Assembly: GCA_032821775.1 (NCBI GenBank)
Contig: JAVLRN010000004.1
Span: 806,001-870,000, forward strand
Source of the DNA: Sanguinoderma infundibulare
Lineage: Eukaryota > Basidiomycota > Agaricomycetes > Polyporales > Polyporaceae
Reading direction: 5' to 3'
DNA length: 64,000 nt
In this document: positions 1 to 12,465 of the stretch, one piece after another
Position numbering within the stretch: position 1 is the first letter of the stretch
Layout: each line of letters starts with the position of its first letter
The notes under the pieces: model-generated
The model's input: the letters and a program-made list of their open reading frames with translations, nothing else
What the model was told of the DNA's origin: nothing
Databases searched by the model: none
Translations under genes and position numbers: made by a program

Positions 1-361
1 GTCGGGAATCTAGCGTTTCGCGCGAAAGCGGTCAAGTTGTATTTATCGCGATACGTTGTGGCTAACTACTGGATGCAACGTCATCGTATCGAATACTCGC
101 TCCCTCCCCCTCTCCTTCATCCCCGATGACCATTCGGCCAACTGAGATCTATACGGTCTAAGGCTCTTATATATCGGATAGCTATGTGTGTATTTCGTAC
201 AGATGTGTGGGTTCGAGACCTCGACTCCGAGTCAGAGTAGAGCAACTTCGCGGCCGACTTGCACGCCGGCGGGATCCACCAAGATCAAAACTCCGAGAGA
301 GTACCCGGCCAACGTCCGAGGAAGCCCCCCATGGTGCAACACACCCCGCGCGCCGTCCGAT
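1..361. other. 3' flank of the first DUF6533 gene
   Basis: I see no gene here. The stretch lies downstream of the minus-strand DUF6533 stop at 362. Open frames that enter it are antisense to that gene or short. It begins mid-locus, so whatever lies to the left is outside the window. Confidence 0.5.
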
Positions 362-2196
362 TCAACACGAGTCAACTGCGCTCGAGGACGTCTCTTCCTT
401 GCTTGTCCCAGCGTCGGAATCGGCGTTGTGGACGTTGTGGACGTCCGAACCCGGCTCCACGCTCTCGCGCCCTTCCTCGACTGCGGGACCTGAGGAGATG
501 TCGTGTTCGTCGCGCTCTGAGGCGGTTTCCCCGGGAGCAGGAAGTGAGGAAGCGAGGGACCCGAGAACGCGGTTGAAGCTGACGCTGCTGATCTGGCCGA
601 GCTGGACGGAGGAGAGGGAGTGCTGGTTGGCAGTGCCATTATTGGCTTCTTGGAGGTCGATGAGGAAGCGCGAGATGAGAATGGCGGTGATACTGGACGC
701 GCGCGGGGAAGAGGGTCAATAGATTGGGATGGGGTGATGGGAAGGTGAACGTTGAACGACGTACGGCTCGGCCAGAAGGGGGATGTCGCTCGTATTGTTG
801 GTCGCCTCGTCTGCGATCAGGAGCTGCATGAGGATTGAGCATGGATTATATCAGAGCTCACCACAGTCGAGACTTACGGATCCGAGGGAAAAGGACAGGT
901 GAAGGACGTTCGTGATAAGCAGGACGCTGCGAGAACGGAGTCAACATGACGGCGAGGAATAATGTTTTGTAGAGAGGACAAACATGAAGTATAGGACACC
1001 TGGCAAATGAGAAGTGTCCCGTTCAGAAAAATGGTATGCGCTGCGCGATTTCTTTGCTTACCATTCCTGAAAAGGATGCTTGAGAGCGACGTGCTCGTAC
1101 CTAGCAGCTTCATCTCCCTGGCATTCCTGTATGTCGCAGTCCAAGTGATTGCCAAGACCAGTAGATCGGATGTGATGAGGGAACCTCTCGACACAGCAAG
1201 GACTGGGAAAAATGCATATGGAAGCAGCAGAGTTTAGCCAGCTTCCGTCGATGAGGTTGAATTGGCATGGTTAATACGCACGACTAAAGCGAAGGTGGTT
1301 CAATAATCATTCAGACAGTATGTATTTCCTTGGAGCATTATACTCACATGTCTGTCACAGTATTAGTGATGCCGGCTTCACCGACACAACCACTGGGGTT
1401 TACGAGGATGACGGTGTAGCCTAGCGCAACCTTTGAACACGAGTGCGTCAGTCTCGCCTCCCCTTCGCCACAGACATCTGTACATATGTAGGACTCACGA
1501 AGTTGACGACCACAGGCACGAGAGAGAGCATGAAAACTAAGGCTGCGAGCGGCCACGTCCGAGAGCTGAGCACGTAGGCTCGTAAGCCAGAGAACACTTG
1601 TGGAGATGCAAGAGACGTCAATATTAGTCCCATTAATGATTACTGATCGAAGGGTGCGTACTAGCCCAGGGCACATATTGGAGATTTCTTAGAATCTCCG
1701 CGCTCCACACAGCCGCCTTACAACTGGTTTCCAGATTAGCCTCGACAGTGTCTCCATGGAAAATGCAATCCCTTACGGCTACAATCACGTGAGTTCTATA
1801 GGCATCGATAAACAAAGAGGGATAGGGACGCACTACAAGAGTCGATACATTGATGGCCCACGGTGACAGGACTATATTGGCCACCAATGGTATATAACGG
1901 TTGATGCAAAAAAGGATAGACGAGACAGTAGTTTTGCGACTCCAGAAGAGCTCAATGTCTTTGCCGATGGTGATCAGAAACTCGTACGCTATGACAGCTA
2001 TCCAGCATTGATCATGATATCAGCGCAAATGCAGCCAGGCACACGGAAACGTTTGGGACACTGACCAACAGCCGCCGTAGAGAAGTAACCTCCTGTTTGA
2101 CTGGAGGAGTTGTCATGTGTGCATCACCGAGCTAAAGAGAAATACTCACATCGAATCATATGCAGCGATAAGCTCTGCGTTGTCCGAGTCCGACAT
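362..2196 (-). CDS. DUF6533 family membrane protein, array copy A
   Basis: Multi-exon gene of the basidiomycete DUF6533 family, multi-pass membrane proteins of unknown function. The ATG at 2196 opens a short exon (MSDSDNAELIAAYDS); the next exon (about 2105-2070) joins in frame to read a G-G-Y-F-S-T-A-A-V stretch. Central exons carry transmembrane pieces such as FSGLRAYVLSS and the conserved I-T-W-x-A-T-Y-x-N segment at about 1130-1170. The last exon has the family signature ILISRFLIDLQEAN, then a Ser/Glu-rich cytoplasmic tail ending SAVDSC. Exons are bounded by GTGAGT-like donors. It is the left end of a four-copy array. Exon joins in the middle are not all resolved; a defect there cannot be excluded. 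Confidence 0.72.
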
Positions 2197-2199
2197 GGT

Positions 2200-4205
2200 C
2201 CAGAGAACGAGCAACGGTGGGGATGAGCGATTTGAAGGAGGGCACCGCGCCCACGTCAATGCCGCTTTATACATGGTTCCATCTGACATCAGTTGATGAC
2301 ATCTAAGCTATATATGGAGGTTAAGCAGCAGAATTACATACTGATTGCATCGGAACTACTCCAGTCAGGCACCCCGAAGTGACATTTGGAATGGTCAAGA
2401 AAATGCCGTCGAAGATCAGCACCGCATGGTGGGAGTATGTATGTCGCTGGCTAGAGGCAATTTTTCAGAAGATGATAGTAACCATATAGTCACTGGGCGA
2501 GTAATTCCTCCGCAACCGCGAAAGCAAATGCCGGATACCCATCTGTCAGCGTAGCTCAGAATCAATGTTGGACGATCTTGGAGGCGGTGCGAGAGTTTGA
2601 AATCTTACCACAATCTAGGCGTCCGCGGAGACTGGCGGGTGAAATATGTCGGCGATAGTCGTTTCATTTTGTGATCATCTGGGATCCCCTATAGTGCGAC
2701 TCCACGAAAGCGACGCCCTCCACCCTGCGACGCCCTCTGCCGCCGCATTGCGTCGGATCTGGAGTGCGACTAAAAACCCCTGCACAGGCTTCCATCAGGA
2801 CGAGCACTGAACAGAAAAATCTTGAGACAGGACAGAGAGCGGGAGGGGTAGTGACAACTCACAAGAAGGAGAGGGAATACGCTCATGAGGGCCGCATTCA
2901 GGCTAGGGCTAGTGCGAGCGAAGAACGTGAGAACGAGGTAGATCGACGGTGCGCAGCACTGTGGTGGACTGAGGGACCGCCTCGAGCATGAGGCGGTACC
3001 GGACGAGGTTGATCGTTATCCGGGCCTTCCAATCCCCTGCTCTGCAGTCGTCGTCGTGATATGTAGGACACCCGCAAGACGCACAACATGATCACGGCTG
3101 GGAGCGGGAGCATCCCGTGCTGGTTAATTAACGGCGAGCATAGCGAAAGATCTGGAATGCTTACACATCATACAGCTGCATCCCACTCAATTCCGAACAG
3201 CCGCAGAGAATGTCCTACTTCAAGATGTAGTAGCTCATAGCAGTCCGAGTCGGCCACCAGAAGAGTAAGCTCAGCGGAGCTTGAATTGTGCTTGGTGTTG
3301 TTTGGACGCAGCCACAGACGCGTCGTGGGTGGGCGCTTCGGCTGCTTGTTTCAAGTTGAGACGAGCGACAACGACGAGGCAAGACGTTCAGCCTAGTCTC
3401 GACCAAGACCGTCCACGTGCCAGCGTAGACCGCTCAGGCCCTCTCACGTTCCGCAAGAGGGGTTTGGCCGAACCTAACGTTCAGGCTTCGAAGGACAACA
3501 GCCACCGCGAAGGATCGGGCAGAGAATGGCCTCCGGGGTCTCCTGGAAAGAGAGTCGATGCTCAAAGGCCAGGTAGGTGGCACATACACGCTCGTATTTA
3601 CAATTTTCTTATTCGAAACCTACCGGCCTGACGTACTTCCTCGCATATAGACACCGACTGACGCGCCGTGATTCTACAGCCAGTGATCCAGCACCTGCGT
3701 ATGCGAGGCGCCTGTCCGATCATCACCACCTCGCTCGCGCGCGGAGCGCATCCCGAGTCTCTCGGTCGAACCCACACTCTCCCCCTCTTCCATGACGAAA
3801 TCGAGGCTGCGCTCTCCCCGCTCACGCCCAGAAATCCTATCCAGTACACATGCCATGTCCTAGGCAGGGCGCGCAACGTCCAGCGGCTCCCCTTTAAAGT
3901 CTTGATTATGCGCAACTCAAAGTTCATCGCAGGCCTAATGCGATTACCACCAGTTGGCGAGCCAGGGGCCATGCTCTTCATCGAGTCTAAATCTTCCCTT
4001 CCTTCCCTTATCCCATGACCATCCTCCGTCCTTTTCCGGGCAGTCCGACTCCGAAATGCGTCTCTCGTGCTGTGCGTTCTCATCTCGACGACCAGCCTTG
4101 CTCACAGACCGCTCAAAAACAGAAAAGGTGCCTCCCCGACCGGTGCTGAACGCCCCCCACTCGCGACCTCCCTATCCAACATCTGCTCCCTCCCATCCTC
4201 CCACC
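2200..4205. repeat. Duplicated intergenic block 1, upstream of copy A
   Basis: No intact gene was recognised. The block shares stretches with the gaps at 8.2-9.7, 12.5-14.0 and 16.7-19.0 kb. Landmarks are a segment with GCACAACATGATC and GGCTGGGAGCG near 3080, and an approximately 50-bp segment with GGAGCTTGAATTGTGCTTGG near 3278. The common sequence may be remnants of a second minus-strand gene that was co-duplicated with the DUF6533 genes. The final 300 bp before 4206 is pyrimidine-rich and probably holds the promoter and 5' leader of the dehydrogenase gene. Confidence 0.5.
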
Positions 4206-5251
4206 ATGTTGTTCGCGTCTCCCGTCAAGGATTCTCTGAACCGCATCGCATTCATTACAGGCTCAGGGCAGGGCATCGGTCGCGCAATTGCGACCCGTCT
4301 TGCTCGCGATGGCTATGACATCGCCATTGGCGACCTTCCCCAAACACAGTCCAACGTGGATACGCTCATTGAGGAAATCAAGTCGTATGGTCGTCAGGCG
4401 ATCAGCTTCCACGTAGGTGAGCTGCACCCACTCTAAACTACAGATTTCTCCCTTGCTGACCCGCCGTCTTTGGATAGACGTCAGGGAACCGAACCAAATC
4501 GAGTATGCGATTGCGCAGACCGTCGAGCAGCTCGGCCCCAGGCTTTTTGTCTCTGTCGCCAATGCAGGCGTGTGCCAAGTGCGACCTATTCTCGAGTGCA
4601 CGCCCGAGTAAGTCGAAAGTCTATCGATTCTGTGCTCGGCGATCGCGAGCTGATTCCCGTGTCGCATTAGGGTCATCGAGAACGAAGTGCGCGTCAACCT
4701 ACTCGGTCTCATGAATACGCACATCTTCGCTGCGAGGCAGATGGTCAAACAGGGTCTCGGCGGACGCATCGTCGGCGCGGGGTCAATCGTCTCCTACCGC
4801 AGCTCAGAGAACTTTGGGCCCTATTCCGGCACCAAGTTCGCCGTGCGTGGCTTCACCGAGGCAGCGGCCAAGGAGTGGGCACAGCATGGTATTCGCGTTA
4901 ACGGTGCGTCTGCTCTCTCCGCGCTGCCGTTCTGCGCTGTAAGTGCTGAGTGCGGCGGTAATCAGCATACGGCCCGGGCATTGTGGACACGCCGATGGGG
5001 GACCACATCGACCGTGAGCTCGCGAAGATAGTGAGCGTCTTGCCATTTATGCCGAAAAGTGAGAGACTAAATCTGTTCTGCAGGAGGGCGTATCGGTCGG
5101 GGAGCCTACTGTCCGCATGAAACGCAACATTAAGCTCGGTCGTATCCAGGAGCCCGAGGATGTCGCGAATCTCGTTTCCTTCCTGGTCTCGGATGAAGGT
5201 GAATACATTACCGGCCAGACTATCAAGTCTTGTGGCGGAGTGTCGCTGTGA
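4206..5251 (+). CDS. Short-chain dehydrogenase/reductase (acetoin/diacetyl reductase-like)
   Basis: Five exons (4206-4416, 4478-4607, 4671-4903, 4966-5030, 5084-5251) splice to a 268-residue classical SDR. It shows the NAD(P)-binding motif TGSGQGIG at residues 18-25, NAG at 99-101, Asn123, and the catalytic set Ser152, Tyr165 and Lys169 (PYSGTK). After the catalytic helix come [12 protein letters not shown] and a C-terminal [13 protein letters not shown], the usual end of this family. Such enzymes reduce or oxidise small carbonyl/alcohol substrates in the cytosol; acetoin/diacetyl reductase-like is inferred from the PGIVDTPM loop and the real substrate is unknown. It is the only plus-strand enzyme gene inside the DUF6533 array. 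All splice phases agree, so it looks functional. Confidence 0.88.
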
Positions 5252-6369
5252 TTGGTGAATGTTCGTGGGCTTTACTACTGGATTCTATTTGGTTCGCTGG
5301 GGAGAGGACTCAGTGAGGCCGGCGTGCCTGCGCTTGGGTTTGTCTGCATATTAGTACGACCATTCATCCCCCATCGTAGGCCGTATGCATTCTCTGCCTA
5401 GGGCAGAATGCCTATCTCTACGCTACGGGCTTTGTGCACTGTATACATGTATCACTTGAGGCATCCACGTTCTCATACTGTCGTGCGTACAGCCTCTAGC
5501 TATTTTCAACCAACGCAACTGAACCGTACTTACGGGATTTCCGTGCAGGTCGAATACAACGCGGTAAGTCGCAGCACTTAACTGTATCTCCAGTGACTTA
5601 TCTGTACCAGTAATAGCGTCTCATCGGTGATAAAATGGTGCTTCATGAACCCTTTCAACCACACACTGGTCACTGGCGTCCCCGCTCCCGACAATTCCGA
5701 TACCAAGTCGGACGACAGCATGACTGGTTCCATTTTCGTTCATATATGGCTTCAACCCCGCCTCTGATAGGATGCCCCGTACCCTATCGAACGTTCGTTC
5801 TATGGTACTGGCATGCTTCTGGGATTGACGGTGATGGAACACAAAGCGTCGGCGGCCCCCTCGCGACGATTTGGTTTACATTGATGGATCGCCCACGCGG
5901 CCTCCAAGGAGGGGAGCGCGGATGCGGAGACTTTCGGCGCGCGCGCTCACCGCCCCCAATTTCTGCTTGTCATTGACACCGCGATCATCTTTGGGCTCTT
6001 CGTCTCCCCGCACTCAAGACGCGCCGCCCGCGCTCGCGGGCCCTCCTCTTGACGCCCCAAGCGCACATTCCGATCAACCCGATGCTCTCGGGCCCGTCCC
6101 TACACGCATGCCATGTACATAGGCAAGAGAATTCTATGTGGCTCGGAGCAGAGAGTCATAAATAAAGCACATCGCGTATTCTAGCTTATTCCAGTCGCGC
6201 TCTCGAGGAGAGGTGTCCAGCCGCCTACATGTCGCTGGGATCTCCCGAACTCCATAACATCTAGAGGAACCTTGTCAGGATGTGAACAGGCATGTCAGCG
6301 CTGCGCGGAAGCTGTCAAGGCTGCGTACGCCACTTCCAACGGCAGCGCAACCACCAATACACCGCCGAA
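5252..6369. other. Gap between SDR and DUF6533 copy B, with relic of a duplicated small ORF
   Basis: No complete gene is visible. About 5960-6200 matches the 3' part of the small membrane ORF at 9730-10322: both carry a TTGGGCTCTTC/TCGGGCTCTTC stretch, a run on CCCCAAGCGCACATTCCGATCAA, and a tail ending in an ATAAAT-type poly(A)-like signal followed by GCGTATTCTAG. Here the reading frame is broken, so I take it as a degenerate second copy created by the array duplication. Confidence 0.5.
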
Positions 6370-8168
6370 TCAACCTATGTTGGCCGGGCTCAAGGACCCC
6401 TCATTGGCTCCGTCCGAGTACGAACGGGGATCGTAGGTGTCCAAACCCAGGGCGGACGCCCAGTTCCCATTGTCTTCGTCAGTGGTGGTAAGGTCACATG
6501 CTTCGGGCTCTGAGCTGGTCTCCCCTGGGGCGGGGAGCGAGGAAGTGAGGGAGCCGAGAACACGGTTGAAGGTGAGGCTACTAGTCTGGCCGAGCTGGCT
6601 GGATGAGAGAGTGTCGTCGTGGTCATTGCCAATGTTGGCCTCTTGGAGGTTGATGAGGAAGCGCGAGATGAGGACCGCGGTCATTCTGTGATTAGGTGCA
6701 GAGCAGGGTGAACGAGTTGGGACGTGGTCACTATGGAAAGGGCGATTAGGTCTGGACGTACGGCTCGGTAAGAATCGAGAACGCGCTTCCTTCCTCGGCT
6801 TGGCCTTTGGGGATCATGAGCTGCATAGAACTTAAGCACGAATGACAAAGAGGCCGCATGCGATCTAGACTTACTGAAAGGAGCGAGAGCGTCAGCTGAA
6901 TGGTGTTCATAATAAGGAGGACTCTAGAATATAATGAATATAAGAAGGAATGTGTTCGTCAAGATAACGCACGCACACGAAGTATATGACACCTGGGAAA
7001 TGATAAGCAGCGTCCTCAATATCCCGCGATTTGAAGACTCACCATCCCTGAAGAGGATATTTGAGAGCGATGTGCTTCGCCCCAACAGCTTCATATTTTT
7101 GACATTCTTGTACGTCGCCCTCCAAGTGATTGCGACGACAAGTAGATCAGAGGTGATGAGGCCGCCTCGAGCTACAATAAGAACTAGGCAAAATGCATAT
7201 GGGGGGTTATCAGCTTCCGTCGCACCACATTGCAAGACCAGAACGCACAACTAAAGCAGCGGTCCGAGTTCAGTATTGAGTCAGCAGCTATCTTCTTGCA
7301 GAAATATACTCACGCATAATTCATGGAATCAGTGATTCCCACAGGCCCCGAAATACAACCTATGGTGGGGTCTATGAGAATGATAGTATAACCGCCTGCT
7401 TTGACCTTGGAACATCAGTTGGTCAGCGTCGCCTGTCCTTTGCAATAGACATCTCTAGGTCTGCAGGACTCACGTAGTTGACAACCGCAGGCGCCAGAGA
7501 GAGTATGAAAACCAAAGCTGCGAGTGCCCATGACCGAGAGCTGAGCACGTAGGCTCGTAATCCAGAGAATACTAGCAGTGACGCAGGGAATTGTCAATAT
7601 TGATGCCGTTAAGGATGAGTCGTGCAATAGTGCGTACTAGCCCAGGGAATGTATTGAAAAATCCGCAGGATCGCGTCGCCCCACAAGGAGCCCTTACAGC
7701 TGGTTTATAAATGAGCATGGAACGTGCGGCAGTAGTATCTGCTAACCCTTACGCCTACGATAATGTGAGTTTAGTAGACATTGATGGCAAAAATGAACAG
7801 CAACGAACTTGATAGGTGTTCGGGTTCCATGGCCACGGTAAAGAGAACAAAATATTGAATGCAAATGGAACGTAACGGTTGACAAAGAACAGGATTGACG
7901 AGACGGTAATTTTTCGCCTCCAGAAGAGCTGGACGTCTTTGTCGATGGTGATTGTGAACTCATACAAGATTAGCACTGGAATCGCTCATAATATCAGCAT
8001 AAATGCGACCATGCTGAGGATTTTGTGGCACACTTACTAGCGGCGGCCACGGTCCAGTAGCTTCCTACTTGACTGGAGGGGATGAGCTAAATACGTAATG
8101 GAGCCGAAGAGAAGTCCTCACTCAGAATTGGCGGTAGCGATAGCCTGCGCGTTGTCCGAATTGGACAT
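6370..8168 (-). CDS. DUF6533 family membrane protein, array copy B
   Basis: Second copy. The ATG at 8168 gives MSNSDNAQAIATANS; splicing to an acceptor after CTCCAG near 8085 continues in frame as Q-V-G-S-Y-W-T-V-A-A-A. The DUF6533 core exon (about 7976-7760) shows EFTITIDKDVQLFWRRK followed by FFVNRYVPFAFNILF, the family hallmark of an acidic pair, an L-x-W-R/K-R/K motif and an F-x-x-N-R-Y helix. Further exons give GLRAYVLSSRSWALAALVF, the G-G-L-I-T-S-D-L-L helix, and SNILFRDG followed by an intron. The last exon starts AVLISRFLINLQEAN and has a 70-residue acidic Ser-rich tail. Length and exon order match the other copies. Function unknown; likely plasma or endomembrane. Confidence 0.75.
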
Positions 8169-9729
8169 GGTTCAGAGGATAATTGACAAAGGTGGAGAGA
8201 GGTTTGAAGGAGGGCATGGCGTCAAGAGCCACTATATGTACAGTCTCGTCAAAGTTCTGGTGAACGAATTCCTGTGACTGCTGCGGGGGAGGAGCACAGC
8301 CTGGATCCGAAAACAGCCTTCCATTCCCCACACAACGATAGACTTCAAACTCTCGTCCCAGCACAATGCCCTTCCACCACTTTTCGGGCGATGCCCTCCA
8401 TCATGACTCGGAGACTCAACGGCGCCCTCTGCCACCGATCTGGAGCGCAATCAGCGCTACCACGAACCTCTGCCACAGCTTCGATCAGCCTCAGCGCAGC
8501 CCCGAACGCTGCGGTTAAAGCTTATAGCTGTTTTCAGAACGATAGACGCTCTGGAAGAAAAATCGCTCCGGTCGGCCAGACAGCTGACGTCGATGTGAGC
8601 CCCAGACGCTCCGTTGACTTGGCCCAGATTCCCAGCAGGACGCCCCGCTGACGTTGACCATAATCCGATCTGGCAGTCAGACACTACAATGACCCACCCA
8701 GCGCGGTCACCGTGGCGCCCCGCTAGGACATGGGGCCAACACTGAGCGGAATAGAGTATAGCCTCTAAGACAGGGGGATCCTGGACGAGGTTGGATCGAA
8801 GGGCAAAAAGATATGAAAAGATGATTTCCTTCCGTATCTTTTCACTCTTCGCTGTAAGGCCTTGCAATCACACGCTTTGCAGCCAGCATCATGACGACCG
8901 ATGCATAGGATGGGCAACATGGTCGGGGTGGGAGCGTATAGATATCGATGAAAATTGAGTTAGCCTGGAGGCGTCTCTCTTTATCGATATCTATCCCCTC
9001 CCACCCGGACCCAACGTACGACTCACAAATTGGGCAGCCTATGATACAAAGCAAATCGTGTCTTTGGTTTCCACCGCCTCACTTCTTTATCGATAGGCGT
9101 TCATCCGTATTCCGCTCTCGCTTTGCCCTACACCAAGCGGTCTTTGAGGGTACACGGGCCGACCAATGCGTATGCACTGGTTGTCGTTCGTGGTTGCCTG
9201 CTCGGTTCGTTAGTTTCCAAACGGTACATCACCCTCGCCGCTCACGGACATACCCTGACTTCCAGCCGTATAGTAGCTTATCCTGAAGCCTTCATTGGCA
9301 GCGCGGATGACCGTACAGATGTCACGGTTGGATCCTACGCCCGATATCGACAAGGAGAGGAGCGAGCGGCCGTTTATGCAACAGCGGTGTTGTGGCTCTG
9401 TGGGAGGTTATAGTGTACCAATCAATTAACAGCGGCCATGACAGAAGAGAGCGAAATCCTTAACTGCTTACATATGTCATGGCGCAGACTTTCGATTCTG
9501 ACAGATCTGAACGGCCGCAGAAAGGGCACATACACTCTAAGTTGCCTCGGCGGAGCTTGAATTGTGCTTGGCATTGTTTGGATGCAGCCACAGACGCGTC
9601 GCGAATGGACGCTTTGGTTGCTTGTTTAGTCGGACGACCGCCTTTCTTTCCTTCCATCGAATACGCACCTCGGTGGAGCTCCGGCATTGCTCTCAGGATT
9701 GCGTTGCACACAGGTGTTTCTTATGATCG
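8169..9729. repeat. Duplicated intergenic block 2
   Basis: Upstream of copy B. It shares with the other gaps the segment near 8900-8935, the segment ATTGGGCAGCCTATGATACA near 9030 (also about 13605 and 17350, each next to an antisense GTGAGT donor-like site), and GGAGCTTGAATTGTGCTTGG near 9555. The donor-like sites suggest exons of a minus-strand gene, but I could not assemble an open product in any copy. Confidence 0.5.
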
Positions 9730-9813
9730 ATGATGTCGCTGTGCGCAGGTAAAAATTCCACTTTTTACGGCCGAGATCGGTCCGGACGAACCTCCAGACT
9801 CCGAAGCACGTCG

Positions 9814-10322
9814 CCGTGGAACATGACGAGGGCGCTCACGTGGCTGCCTGACAGCCTACAGAATGAAGTGTACTCGATGCCGCCATTGGGATCCGGAGGT
9901 TCACGAACGTTTTCGACTTGGCAGACCCCCGCACAGGATATACCATTGGGGAAAGGTACGACTCCCTTTTCTCTCTCCAATTATGAGTGCTGACGGGGAC
10001 TGCCCGCAATGTCTACTTAGCGTGCTACAGTGGGGCCGGCTTGGTCGCATGCTTTCTTGTCCTTATCACAATCATCGTCGGGCTCTTCATCTCCCCGTGC
10101 TCAAGGCACGTCGCCCTCTCTCGAGGGTCCTCCATTTCCACATCCCAAGCGCATATTCCGATCAACTCGACGCTCGCAGACAACCCCAACTGCGATCCCC
10201 TCGAAGAGCCGACGATCTTCACGGTAGGCACCCCGGAGCCCGTGGCCATGTTGGATTCGGGGAATATGAACCGGGAGTACGAAAACCAAATGCGACTCGG
10301 GGTGGAATCGGAGGTAGAGTAG
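9814..10322 (+). CDS. Small single-pass membrane protein, unrecognised
   Basis: A plausible two-exon 3' portion of a small gene. The upstream exon ends near 9955 reading TPAQDIPLGK; an intron with donor GTACGA and acceptor CTACTTAG near 10019 joins in frame to CYSGAGLVACFLVLITIIVG, a clear hydrophobic helix. After it come a C-x-R-H-V basic stop-transfer patch and an acidic tail ending GVESEVE. A poly(A)-like ATAAATA lies about 90 bp downstream. The start codon is uncertain. A degenerate copy occurs at 5.9-6.2 kb. No known family was recognised. Confidence 0.4.
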
Positions 10323-10631
10323 ACGGAGCACGTCAAGTCGTGTGAGCCCATCCTGACACGCACGTCCAGAGGCAGTCATTCGAAAACTCTATGCGACGCG
10401 GAGCATAGAATCATAAATATAACATATTGCGTATTCTAGTGTATTCTAGCGACGCCGTTGACAAGAGCAACTTTGCGACCGGGCTGCATGCCGCTGGGGT
10501 TCACCAGGTCCATGACATTGAGAGGATACTTGTCGGGACGTCAACGAGCATGTCTGCCGTGCAGCTGTGAAGCATGTGAAGGCTCGGTACGGCACTTCCA
10601 ACGGCAGCCTAATCAGCGACCCACCTCGGAA

Positions 10632-12465
10632 TCAACCCATGTTGACCGCGCTCAAGGACCTCCGCTCATTTTCTCCCTCCAAGTCTGAACTTGGATCGTG
10701 GTCCTCCGAACCGAGGGCTGATTCCGAGCGTCCATTGCCTTCGTCAGCGGTAGCGAGGGCGGAGGGGAGGTCGTGCGCTCCGGGCTCTGAGGTGGTCTCC
10801 CCTGGGGCGGGGAGCGAGGACGTGAGGGACCCGAGAACGCGGTCAAAGTTGAGGCTGCCGATCTCGCTGAGCGGGACAGATGAGAGGGAGTGCTGGTGGG
10901 CGCTGCCGTTACTGGCTTCTTGGAGATCGATGAGGAAGCGCGAGATGAGGATGGCGGTGATTCTGGATGCGGGCGCGAGAGCGGTAAATTGGGTCTGGGC
11001 GTCGTTACGGGAAGGGGGATTTGGTTGGGACGCACGGTTCGGAAAGAATTGGGATATAGCTCGAAGCATCAGCTTCGCCATCGATGAGTAGGATCTGGAA
11101 AGAGCTTGAGCGCGGATAATAAAGAAGCCGGCTGCCGTGCAGTTGGACTTACTGAAAGGACCGAGAATACCAGATGAAGGACATTCATGATGAGCAGGAC
11201 ACTGGAATGGCGTTAATATGCAAAAGAACACGGCCATAGAGACCACGCACATAAAGTATATGACACCTGGCAAATTAGACCCCGGTTGATGAGTAAAAGG
11301 ATTTGTGAGGTATGGTTTCTGTGCTCACCATCCCTAAAGAGGACACTCGAAAGCGATGTCCTTTGACCCAGGTGTTTCATCACCTGGGCATTTTTGTACG
11401 TCGCTGTCCAAGTGATCACTATGACCAGTACATCAGATAAAATGAGTCCACCTCGGGAAATGACGGTCACTGCAAAAAAGGGGACAGGGTCTTCAGCTTC
11501 TGGGATACTGCGTTGCAGAAAGTGGTGGATAAAACACACAACTAGAGCCGATGTTTTCAAATTTCATTATTTAAGTAAGTACGGACTTCACTGCGGCACT
11601 GTACTCACGCATTTTCCACGGTGTCACTGAGGCTGGACTCTTCAGTACAACCAACCGCGGAGTCTATGAAGGTGGTTGTGTATCTCAGGTCAGCCTTTCA
11701 GCATGAGTGTATCAGCTTGATCCCCTGTTCGCAACAGATATCTAAACTCCAGTGAAACTCACGTAGTTGGTGACCACGGGTGCGAGGGAGAGCACGAAAA
11801 CCACGGCCGCAAGTGTCCATGTGCGAGAGCCGAGCACGTAGGCTCGCAATCCAGAAAACACTTGTTGTAAGGCAGGAGACATCAATAAAGTTGATGCCAT
11901 TTGGGGCGATTCAAAGAGCACGTACTGGCCCAGGGAATGTATTGGAGATTTCGCAGGATCCCTGCGGTCCATACAGCTGCTTTACAGCTGGATTCCACGT
12001 GAGCCGCACCTTCTGGCGGACCATAAGATGTGCCACTGATCACTTACGCCTACAATGTTTAGTAGGTATGGATGCCAAAAGAAATGGCAACGCACTGCAG
12101 GAGTGCCGAATAACCACGGACCCGAGGGCCTGTTGAATGCCATATTGTACGCCAATGGCAAACAACGATTGACGAAAAAGAGGACGGACGAAATGGTAAT
12201 TCGACGCTTCCAGAAGAGTTCGATGTCTTTGCCGATGGTGATTGTCGACTCATACACTAACAGGCCTGACCATTGTTAACCACGGTATCAGCATGAGTAC
12301 GGTGACGCCGAATTTAGAATCTTGCGGTACACTTACTGATGCTGACTATACCGAGGTAATTTCCTACTTGACTGGGAGGAGATGGGGTAAATATATCACG
12401 GAGCTGAAGAGCCATACTCACAGGGAATCATAGGCAGCCACAATCTCAGCGTCGGGATTCGACAT
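10632..12465 (-). CDS. DUF6533 family membrane protein, array copy C
   Basis: Third copy, starting at the ATG at 12465 (MSNPDAEIVAAYDS). The second exon joins as Q-V-G-N-Y-L-G-I-V-S. The core exon (about 12257-12065) has ESTITIGKDIELFWKRRI and FFVNRCLPLAYN. Downstream are FSGLRAYVLGSRTWTLAAVV, GGLILSDVLVIVITWTATYK, SSVLFRDG, VIYFMCVVSMAVFFC and the terminal exon with ITAILISRFLIDLQEASNG. The tail is the longest of the four and ends SLSAVNMG. A poly-G run of about 10 lies just 5' of the ATG (12472-12482). Spacing from copy B is about 4.3 kb, the same as to copy D. Confidence 0.73.

Noticed and set aside
186..722. Plus-strand frames at the left edge
   Set aside because: They are antisense to the last exon of DUF6533 copy A, which has family motifs in its own frame.
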